This document shows positions 1 through 6,900 of a DNA stretch of 10,028 nucleotides, in pieces. The notes beneath the pieces were generated by a model. It had not been told where the DNA came from and made no database searches. It saw only the letters and a program-made list of their open reading frames with translations. The stretch is taken from contig JAJXVC010000031.1 in the NCBI GenBank assembly GCA_021782295.1, positions 2,355 to 12,382 of the forward strand, read 5' to 3'. The translations under genes were made by a program, and so were the position numbers. Numbering within the stretch: the stretch's first letter is position 1; each line of letters starts with the position of its first letter. This DNA comes from a bacterium. Lineage in GTDB: Bacteria > Eremiobacterota > Eremiobacteria > Baltobacterales > Baltobacteraceae.

Positions 1-17
1 GCTCGCGTTTTCGCCAT
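1..17 (-). CDS. Alternative: first codons of a divergent minus-strand gene
   Basis: On the minus strand an ATG at 17-15 is preceded seven bases upstream by AGAGGG, a good Shine-Dalgarno match, and reads Met-Ala-Lys-Thr-Arg before leaving the window. If this is a real start, 18-226 would be a shared intergenic region between two divergent transcription units. It is mutually exclusive with, or overlaps, the + strand tail ending at 114. Only five codons are visible, so no function can be given. Confidence 0.22.
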
Positions 18-114
18 CGTCGAGCCCTCTTCGCGCGAACCTGTCGTGCGTCCCGTGCGTCGAGCCACCGCGTCCTCGCTCCCGGCGGTCGGCGCGCCGC
101 GCGCGAGGAAGTGA
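1..114 (+). CDS. Possible 3' end of an upstream gene (partial, uncertain)
   Basis: The frame beginning at base 1 stays open for 37 codons and ends at TGA 112-114. About 78% of its third positions are G or C, slightly better than the other two forward frames, which are also open here (to 119 and 190). The tail is rich in Arg, Ala, Pro and Val, ends in APRARK, and shows no motif I recognise. If real, it is the C-terminal tail of a protein encoded mostly outside the window. All three frames are open because the DNA is GC-rich, so openness is weak evidence. A competing reading is that this region lies upstream of a divergent minus-strand gene starting at 17. Confidence 0.3.
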   Translation, partial: ARVFAIVEPSSREPVVRPVRRATASSLPAVGAPRARK

Positions 115-154
115 GGTGAGCTTCAGGCAAAGAGGTGCCGAGGTGAACGAGGTG
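113..154 (+). repeat. Four copies of the hexamer GAGGTG in a leader region
   Basis: GAGGTG occurs at 113-118, 132-137, 140-145 and 149-154. The last three are almost tandem, spaced 8 and 9 bases apart. They lie upstream of the first gene of the block. They could be a repeated protein-binding site, Shine-Dalgarno-like purine tracts, or chance in purine-rich DNA. The repetition is visible directly; the function is unknown. Confidence 0.45.
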
Positions 155-163
155 CGGGCTGCT

Positions 164-177
164 CATGCGCGCGCATG
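164..177. promoter_or_regulatory. Perfect 14-bp palindrome, possible operator
   Basis: CATGCGCGCGCATG at 164-177 is identical to its own reverse complement. It sits 50 bases upstream of the ATG at 227 in the only stretch of the window without convincing coding. A dimeric regulator could bind here, but an alternating CG core easily forms palindromes in GC-rich DNA. I see no clear -35/-10 pair next to it. Confidence 0.3.
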
Positions 178-226
178 CGGTTATGACTGAGTTGCCGAGA
201 ATCAGGGAAAAGAGAGTAACCGTGAA

Positions 227-1639
227 ATGCATCTCAAGGACGGCAGAACGCCGTCGTCGCGCGTCGCCGGAACGGAGCGCGCGCGCGACCCGAGGATCGT
301 CGGCGACCTCGTGAAGTCCGCGTTGGTCGTCGGAGCGGGATTCGCCGGGCTGAGCGCCGCTTTGCACCTGGCACGCGCCGGAATAGCGGTGGAAGTTCTC
401 GAGGCGACCGACCATCCGGGCGGGAGGGCGCAAGCGTGGAGGAGCGGCGAGTTTCATTTCGACCTCGGGCCGACGCTCGTCAGGATGCCCGACGTATTAG
501 AAAAAGCGTTGGGCGCCGAACGCTTCGCTGCATTGGAATTGATGCGTTTGGAACCGGGCTACGAAGTACGGTGGCCCGACGGCGAGCATTTTTCGATGCA
601 TTCCGATATTGCATTATCCCTGGCGGAGTTCGAACGTATCGAGCCCGGCGTCAGTCCGCGCGCGCTCGATTATTTTACGCGCGTTCACGGTGCCTATCGC
701 GAAGCACGCGCGCACATATTCGAAGGCGAGGGTACGTTGCGGCGATTCACCGAGCAATTCTTTCGTCAACCGCGCCTCGTCGAGGCGTTGACCTTTCAAT
801 CGCTCTTTCTCGGCACTTCGCCGCTGCGCGCCCCGGCGATCTCCGCATACCTGCCCGTCGTCGAAGCGACCGAAGGCCTCTGGTTTGCGCCGGGAGGCAT
901 GGCGAGTATCGTCGATGGATTCGTGGATGCAGGGCGCGCGGCGGGTGTTGTTTTTTCGTACGGCCGACGCGTCGAACGCATCGAGCGCAGCAGCAGTGGT
1001 GCGTGGCGTGCGGTGACGGCGGAGAAGATCTACGAAGCCGATGCGGTCGTCGTTGCGCTGGATCGTGAACCCGCGCATGCGCTGTTGGGTGCGCGGCCGC
1101 CGCAAATTGAGGCGATGCGATACGGGCATAGCGCGCTCTGCCTCTATCTTGGTGTGCGTCGACGGGTCGATCTCCCCTATCACTCGATCTTTCTGCCGAG
1201 CGATCCGTGGCGTGCCTACGCGCAGCTCGATAGCGGTCATCTGCCCGATGAACCGCCGATCTATGCGCATAATCCGGTCGCACGCGATGCAAGCGCCGCG
1301 CCCAGCGATGGAAGTGCGCTTTTCGTCCTCGCTCCCGTGCCGAATCTTCTCGCGCTGCGCGAAGAGGAGATCGCTGCATTTCGCAAGCGAATCTTCGAGC
1401 GTCTCGAACGCGAAGTCGGAGAGCTGCGGGAGTTTATCGAGGTCGAGCGCATGCGCGGCCCGGCGGAGTGGGCGAGTGAGCTCGGGCTCGTGCATGGCGC
1501 GGCATTCGGGCCGGATCGGGGGCTCGACCGAGACGCTCCGGGGCTCGCATTCGCCGGGAGCGGCACACACCCCGGATCCGGCGTCCCGATGGTCGTAGCC
1601 TCCGGGCGTCTCGCCGCGGAGCATCTCTTGCAGCAATGA
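227..1639 (+). CDS. Phytoene desaturase-family (CrtI/CrtN-like) FAD oxidoreductase
   Basis: This is a FAD-dependent desaturase/isomerase-type enzyme of the carotenoid and squalene-related amine-oxidase superfamily, likely membrane-associated. The N-terminal dinucleotide fold is clear: VVGAGFAGLSAA at about residues 34-45, the acidic end of beta-2 at Glu59, then GGRA at 65-68. A central block (FQSLFLGTSPLRAPAISAYL, about 190-209), the following LWFAPGGM and the C-terminal FAD loop AGSGTHPGSGVPM (443-455) match CrtI-type desaturases. It has 470 residues from ATG 227, or 442 from GTG 311. The shorter form begins right at the FAD fold, as usual for the family, but codons 227-310 have very high third-position GC, which favours coding from 227. 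The stop overlaps the cmk start by 4 nt. No phytoene synthase (crtB) is in the window, so the substrate is open: phytoene, diapophytoene or a squalene derivative. Confidence 0.87.
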   Translation: MHLKDGRTPSSRVAGTERARDPRIVGDLVKSALVVGAGFAGLSAALHLARAGIAVEVLEATDHPGGRAQAWRSGEFHFDLGPTLVRMPDVLEKALGAERFAALELMRLEPGYEVRWPDGEHFSMHSDIALSLAEFERIEPGVSPRALDYFTRVHGAYREARAHIFEGEGTLRRFTEQFFRQPRLVEALTFQSLFLGTSPLRAPAISAYLPVVEATEGLWFAPGGMASIVDGFVDAGRAAGVVFSYGRRVERIERSSSGAWRAVTAEKIYEADAVVVALDREPAHALLGARPPQIEAMRYGHSALCLYLGVRRRVDLPYHSIFLPSDPWRAYAQLDSGHLPDEPPIYAHNPVARDASAAPSDGSALFVLAPVPNLLALREEEIAAFRKRIFERLEREVGELREFIEVERMRGPAEWASELGLVHGAAFGPDRGLDRDAPGLAFAGSGTHPGSGVPMVVASGRLAAEHLLQQ

Positions 1640-2382
1640 CCTGCCCGCAGCCGTTGGCGGGGGCGAAGGATTGGCCGGGCGAACCCCCGGCCGCTGTGAC
1701 TCCTCCCCACCTCCAGATCGCCATCGACGGGCCCGCGGGCTCCGGGAAAACGACGGTCGCCCGTCGCCTTGCCGAGCGCCTCTCGCTGCTCTATCTCGAT
1801 ACCGGTGCGATGTACCGTGCGCTCGCCGTACTCTCGCTGCGCGAGCGCGTTGAGGCCGACAACGAACCGGCGCTGCTGCGGTTGCTGGAGGTACGCCCGA
1901 TCGAGGTCCAGCTCGATCCGCGCTCGTCGATGGGCTTTACCATTCAAGCGGGTGGTGAGGTGCTCTCCGAAGCCGATCTCCAGGCAAATGCCGCCAGCGT
2001 CGTCGTCTCCACCATCGCGGCGCATCCGAAAATTCGCGAACGGATGGTCGCCAAGCAACGCCGCATCGCCGAACTCGGCCCGGCGATCATGGCCGGGCGC
2101 GATATCGGCACCGTGGTGCTCCCCGACGCGCAGGTGAAGATCTTTCTCACCGCGAGCATCGATGCACGCGTCCAACGGCGGCGCGAGCAATTCGCGCGCT
2201 CCGGAACGGCGATCGATGCGCACGCGCTCTATGCGGAGTTAGAGGAACGCGATCGACTCGACGAGTCGCGGGCCAACTCGCCGCTGCAGATTCCCGCCGA
2301 TGCGCACGTCATCGATTCGAGCGATCTCGGTATCGATGAAGTTGTCGCGAAGATCGCCGCTCTCGCGAAGGCCGTCGCGTGA
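1636..2382 (+). CDS. cmk: Cytidylate kinase
   Basis: Cytosolic nucleoside monophosphate kinase that phosphorylates CMP and dCMP with ATP, supplying CDP/dCDP for nucleic acids and for CDP-activated lipid precursors. Visible are the P-loop GPAGSGKTT (residues 32-40), YLDTGAMYR (53-61), the CMP-binding GRDIGTVVLPDA (154-165), an Arg-rich lid (RVQRRREQ, 178-185) and RDRLDESRANSPL (205-217). From ATG 1636 it has 248 residues with an extra Pro/Ala-rich leader. Starting at GTG 1696 gives 228 residues, the usual family length, with the P-loop near the N-terminus. The ATGA overlap with the preceding gene favours 1636. No good Shine-Dalgarno separates the two. The end overlaps the acyltransferase start by GTGA, the common cmk-plsC arrangement. 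Confidence 0.96.
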   Translation: MTCPQPLAGAKDWPGEPPAAVTPPHLQIAIDGPAGSGKTTVARRLAERLSLLYLDTGAMYRALAVLSLRERVEADNEPALLRLLEVRPIEVQLDPRSSMGFTIQAGGEVLSEADLQANAASVVVSTIAAHPKIRERMVAKQRRIAELGPAIMAGRDIGTVVLPDAQVKIFLTASIDARVQRRREQFARSGTAIDAHALYAELEERDRLDESRANSPLQIPADAHVIDSSDLGIDEVVAKIAALAKAVA

Positions 2383-2966
2383 CGCCGTTCTATCGATTCG
2401 GCCGCGGGGTGTGCAGGCTCGCACTGTTGCCGTGGCGGGTGCGCGCGATCGGCGTCGAACGCGTTCCGCTCGACGGACCGCTTATCGTTGCGGCGAATCA
2501 TGTCTCGTATCTCGATCCCCCGGCCTTGGGAGTCTGCCTCCCGCGCATGCTGCACTATATGGCAAAGCGCGAACTCTTCGATATCCCGCTTCTCGGCTCT
2601 GCGCTCGTTGCCGTCGGCGCATTCCCGGTCGATCGAGGGGGAAATCCCACGAGCGCGATTCGTCGCTCGGTCGAGGTGCTGCGAGCAGGGAAGGCGATGG
2701 CGATCTTTCCCGAGGGAACGCGAAATCGCACCGGAGAGGCGCCGATTCAATCCGGGGTTTCGATGCTCGCCTCGCTCGGGCGCGCTCCCGTCGTTCCCGC
2801 CTGCATCGTCGGCACCGAACGCGCGCGTGATTTCAAGCACATCACGGTCGTCTTCGGCGAACCGATCCGCGATGCGTGCGAGAACGGGCTTGCGCGTTCC
2901 GATATCGAGCCGTTCGCGCAGCGCGTCATGGCGGCGATTCGCGCGCTGTGCGCGGAGGCGGCATGA
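2379..2966 (+). CDS. plsC: 1-acylglycerol-3-phosphate acyltransferase (PlsC family)
   Basis: Membrane-associated acyltransferase that most likely transfers an acyl chain to lysophosphatidic acid, giving phosphatidic acid for phospholipid synthesis. The family blocks appear in order: the catalytic NHVSYLDP (40-47, the HX4D pair His41/Asp46), FPVDRGG (82-88), FPEGTRNRTGE (110-120) and VVPACIVGTE (138-147). It has 195 residues, compact like other bacterial single-domain PlsC proteins, with a short hydrophobic N-terminus rather than a full helix pair. The start is GTG 2379, overlapping the cmk stop by 4 nt. After the third block the often basic position reads PIQSGVSMLA, with Gln where Lys is common. 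Acyl specificity cannot be read from sequence; lyso-ornithine-lipid or other lipid acylation is possible but less likely beside cmk. Confidence 0.93.
   Translation: MTPFYRFGRGVCRLALLPWRVRAIGVERVPLDGPLIVAANHVSYLDPPALGVCLPRMLHYMAKRELFDIPLLGSALVAVGAFPVDRGGNPTSAIRRSVEVLRAGKAMAIFPEGTRNRTGEAPIQSGVSMLASLGRAPVVPACIVGTERARDFKHITVVFGEPIRDACENGLARSDIEPFAQRVMAAIRALCAEAA
2954..2958 (+). promoter_or_regulatory. Shine-Dalgarno that fixes the prenyltransferase start
   Basis: GGAGG lies four bases before ATG 2963, which also overlaps the preceding stop as ATGA. This supports 2963 as the start. A longer reading of the same frame from 2876 would run 87 bases into plsC and add an Arg-rich N-terminus with no family match. 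Confidence 0.7.
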
Positions 2967-3943
2967 ACGCGGCGATACTCGATGAAGCGCTCGCCGCTTT
3001 CGAGCGTCGGCTCGCGGAGCGTGCCGGCGAGCATCCCGCGTGCTCGCTTTTACGCGAAGCGATCGATTATCACTTCGGATTCGGTGCGTTTGGGCCGGCG
3101 CGTCGTGGAAAGCGATTGCGGCCGCAGATGCTCTTTCGCTTTGCTTTCCAATTAGGAGCGGGAATCGAACGCGCGCTCGACGCCGCGGTGGCGATTGAGA
3201 TCCTCCATAATTATTCCTTGGTTCACGACGATATCGAGGATCGCGACGAACTCCGGCACGGACGAGCGACGCTCTGGGCCCGCTATGGTGTCGCGCAAGC
3301 GATCAATGCGGGGGATGCGATGTGCGCGATCAGTTTTCTCGCCCTCGCGCAGAGCGAGCGCGAACTCGGATCTTCGCGGGCGCTCGCCGCGGTTCGGGTG
3401 CTTCACGAAGCGCATCGAGAGATGTGCAACGGGCAAGCGCTCGATCTCGCATTCGAATCGCGTGCGGCCGTGACGTTCGATGAATACCTCGAGATGATCG
3501 CCGGCAAAACCTCGGCACTCTTCGGCGCGGCATCTGCACTGGGAGCGATCTGCGCGGAGGCCGATGCAACGGTGGTCGAACGCGCTCGTCGCTTCGGGCG
3601 AGAGTACGGAATGGCTTTTCAAATACGCGATGATATTCTCGGTATTTGGGGCGATGAAAGCACGACCGGGAAACGCATTGCCGGCGATCTCGCGCGGCGC
3701 AAGTGGAGTTTCCCGATCGTCTGGGCGCTCGCGCAACCAGCGTGCGCAGCCCGCGAGACCGTCGCCTCGATGTATGCAAGCGGCCGCAGCCTCGAGAGGA
3801 ATGAGGTAGAAGCGGTTCGGAACGCCCTCGACGAACTCGCCGCCCGGACGGCATGCGAGCATGCTATCGCGCAACGCCTCGATACACTTCAACGTTTCGG
3901 CGATAACGATCTCTATCGGTTCGCCGCTGATTCTCTTGGTTAG
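2963..3943 (+). CDS. Polyprenyl diphosphate synthase, probably GGPP synthase type
   Basis: Class I trans-prenyltransferase that condenses IPP with allylic diphosphates in the cytosol. It has 326 residues from ATG 2963. Seen in order: GKRLRP (49-54) for IPP binding; the first Asp-rich motif DDIED (89-93) in LVHDDIEDRDELRHGRATLW; GQALDLAFE (157-165); AGKTSALF (180-187); and the second Asp motif within FQIRDDILGIWGDESTTGK (219-237). The DDILG-IWGD form resembles GGPP/polyprenyl synthases common in actinobacteria and their relatives. The first motif has no two-residue insertion. Tyr84 lies five residues before it and a small Ser85 four before, the pattern described for type I GGPP synthases, so a C20 product is the best guess. 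It is coupled to plsC and may supply the CrtI-family enzyme or a lipid carrier. Confidence 0.93.
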   Translation: MNAAILDEALAAFERRLAERAGEHPACSLLREAIDYHFGFGAFGPARRGKRLRPQMLFRFAFQLGAGIERALDAAVAIEILHNYSLVHDDIEDRDELRHGRATLWARYGVAQAINAGDAMCAISFLALAQSERELGSSRALAAVRVLHEAHREMCNGQALDLAFESRAAVTFDEYLEMIAGKTSALFGAASALGAICAEADATVVERARRFGREYGMAFQIRDDILGIWGDESTTGKRIAGDLARRKWSFPIVWALAQPACAARETVASMYASGRSLERNEVEAVRNALDELAARTACEHAIAQRLDTLQRFGDNDLYRFAADSLG

Positions 3944-3961
3944 GAAAGGATCATCGACCGC

Positions 3962-6900
3962 GTGAACACCCGTCTTTCGCTGCTCCGCGATCGGATCGAG
4001 CCCATCGCTCGACCGCTGCTCTACGTGATGCTCGTACTAGGGCTCGCGATCCGACTTCTTTTTATCCGTGAGAACGGCTTCCCAAATGATATTGCGGCCT
4101 TTGCATCCTGGGCGACCACGCTTGCTTCGCATCCGCTCTCGCAATTCTACGGGACCGCGGGTTTCGCCGATTATCCACCCGGCTATTTTTATGTTTTGGG
4201 TTTGATCGGTCTGCTCTGGGTGCATCTCTTCGCTGCACACGGTGCCGGGTATGCGACGCTCGATCTCATGGTGAAGGTGCCGGGCATTCTCGCCGATCTC
4301 GCTATCGGCGCGTTGCTCTACGCGCTCGTGGGGCGCTTTGCCGGAAAAACCTTCGGGTTGCTCGCGGCTGCGCTTTTTGTGTTCAATCCGGCGACGATCT
4401 TCATCTCTGCGGTGTGGGGACAGGTCGATGCGGTTGCGGCGTTCTTTGCGTTGCTGGCGATCTATGCCATTCTTCGCAGCGGCGACGATGAGAGCGAGAC
4501 GCTCCGCTGGTCGCTTCTGGCATGGATGGCGTTCTCGTTTTCGTTGCTCGTGAAGCCGCAAGCCGCCGTACTGGCGCCGCTGCTGATCGCCTATGCGTTT
4601 GTCGGGACGCGCTGGCGCGCGACGAGTCTGCGGGCGGCGGCTCTCGGCATCCTCGCGGCGTTCGGCTTGGCGTGGTTGGTCGCGCTTCCGTTCCATCCCG
4701 CGTTCGATCCGTTCTCGGTCTTCACGTGGCTCTACGGGCAGTATCAATTCGCAACGAGCGTCTATCCGGTCAACTCCGCCAATGCGATGAACCTCTGGAC
4801 GATCACCGCACCGTTCTGGCAATCCGATTCGGCGAAGATCCTCGGCATTCAGCAAGGGATCTGGGGGATCGGGCTCGTCATTGCCGCGACCTTCTTGGTG
4901 ACCTGGCGCTATCTCCAAGAACGCAGCGAAGGCGCGCTGCTTGAAGTGTCGGCGATTGCGCTGCTCGCATTCTACATGCTCGCCACGCGGATGCACGAGC
5001 GGTACAGCTTCGACGGTGTGCTCTTTTGTATCGCCGCGATCGGTGTCGCCCGGCGTTACCTGTGGGGAGCGATCGTGCTCTCGTTCGTACTCTTCGTCAA
5101 TTTGAAGTACGCCTATGCGTACATCACCGTCGTGACCAATCACACGCCGGGCCTCAATCCGGTAAATCTCTGGCCGGCGATAACGCATCCGCTCTCGCTT
5201 GTTGCCGTCCTCACGTTTTTCGTCTTGAGCTACGGATTTCTCTCGATCTCCGGCGAGAGCGAACCCGGCATGCGCGATGTCGATCCCGCCGTCGAGGCGA
5301 TCAAAGCCTGGTTCACCCAAGGGCCGCGAAAGTGGTTTACGCCGCGTAACGGTTTGGCTGCTCTTGCCTGGCCGCTCGACTATCTCATTTCGGCCGCCTT
5401 GACCGTCGCGAGTTTCGTTCTCTCGTTCGTCAACTATTGGAAGCCCGGCGGAAAAATTTTCGACGAGATCTATTTCGCTCGCGCCGCCGAAGAGTATCTG
5501 CGCAACGTTCGTATCTACGAAAATACGCATCCGCCGCTCACGAAGTTACTGATTACCGCCTCCACCTGGCTCTTCGGCGGTCTTCCGCGGGGAGATAACG
5601 CGCACGGTTGGCGCTTCGTCGACGTGCTCTTCGGCGCTCTGGTCATTCCGATCGTCTATGCCTTTGCGCGGCGCGTCACGCGCTCGACGCTCTTCGCGAC
5701 CATCGCCACGACGCTCTTTCTCTTCGATGGTATGCACTACGTGCAATCGCGCATCGCGACGCCCGAGGGGATCGTTATCGTCTTTTCGGTGGCGGCCGTC
5801 TATGCGTTCTATCGTTTTTGGATCGCATCGCAGGTCAACGAACGTCGACACGTCGATCTTCCCTGGAGCGCCTATGGAGCGGCTATTGCGATCTCCCTGG
5901 GGGGCGGCTCGATCTTCGGATGGGTCTACGGCACGGTCTTTACCAAACTGAACCCGGCGGCGAATCCAACCGTCACGTTGATCGCGCAGATATTGATCAT
6001 GCTGTACGTCGCCGTCGGCCTCTATTTGATTGCGCGCCTGAGCGTACTTCCGAAGATCTACGGCGACGGGCGGATCGAACGCAGCTTTCCGGACGGCTCT
6101 TTTGCGCTCGTCGGTCCCGACGGCGTCAACGTTACAACGTTCGACGGCGGGCACATCGAACCGGGGAAAAAGACGCCGGTGCGCGGTTCGCAGACGACCG
6201 TACGGAACGGCAATCTCGTCGCCGCGCTCGATACGGGAGTGGAGCTCGAATATCGTCGTGATGGCAGCGTGCGCTATGTGACGCCCGATGGAGCGGTCAC
6301 CTATCAGGAGAATCGCATCGAAAGCGATGCCGGCGAGCGTGAGGATGGGCGCAGCGCCGGGTTCTGGTTGATCGCGTTTACCGTCGCGTTGGGCTGCCTG
6401 ATCGCCAGCAAGTGGTACGGCGTGATGGGCTTCGGCGTGAGCTGGTTGGTGCTGATTGTCGTCGCCTCGCAGCGCTTTTCGAAGAAGAAGATCGCGCTCT
6501 GGGGAAATCCTCGCGGATTCCGCCTCGACGTCGCGCTGCTCTCGATCGTCTTTATCAGCATGACCGTCTATATGTTGGCATGGGTTCCGGATATCGCGCG
6601 AAATGCGAAATCGGTCAATGAAATTCATAACTTCAACGACGTCGTCTATCGCCAATATACGATGTTCGAATACCACGACCACCTCAAAGCGACCCATCCG
6701 TACTCGTCGAAGTTCTGGGAATGGCCGCTCGATATGGTTCCGGTCGCCTATTACTATAAGGATCTTCGACCGAACCCCGCCGACCCGAACGGATGTTGCG
6801 TTCGCGAGATCACCTCGATGCCGAATCCGTTCATCCTCTGGTTCGGCTTATTGGCGATACCGATCGTCGGTATTCTTGCCTGGCGAGAGCGACATAAGGG

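Noticed and set aside
192..220. Possible sigma-70 promoter TTGCCG, 17-base spacer, AGTAAC
   Set aside because: Only four of six and three of six consensus matches, and sigma consensus in this lineage is unknown.
183..314. Small + strand frame (43 residues) whose TGA overlaps the alternative GTG start at 311
   Set aside because: The GTGA overlap is attractive as a coupled leader peptide, but third-position GC is only moderate and the product is Arg/Ser-rich. The overlapping frame from ATG 227 has a much stronger coding signature over the same bases.
2876..2962. N-terminal extension of the prenyltransferase frame
   Set aside because: It overlaps plsC by 87 bases more than needed and is Arg-rich without family similarity. 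GGAGG plus the ATGA overlap support 2963.
4037..5530. 497-codon open frame on the minus strand inside the glycosyltransferase gene
   Set aside because: Its product is very rich in Arg, Glu, Asp and Gln with no motif, and it lies wholly opposite clear GT-C/PMT coding sequence. It is a shadow of GC-biased codons.
5546..6697. 383-codon minus-strand open frame opposite the PMT module
   Set aside because: Charged, low-complexity composition, overlapping conserved PMT blocks; explained by codon bias.
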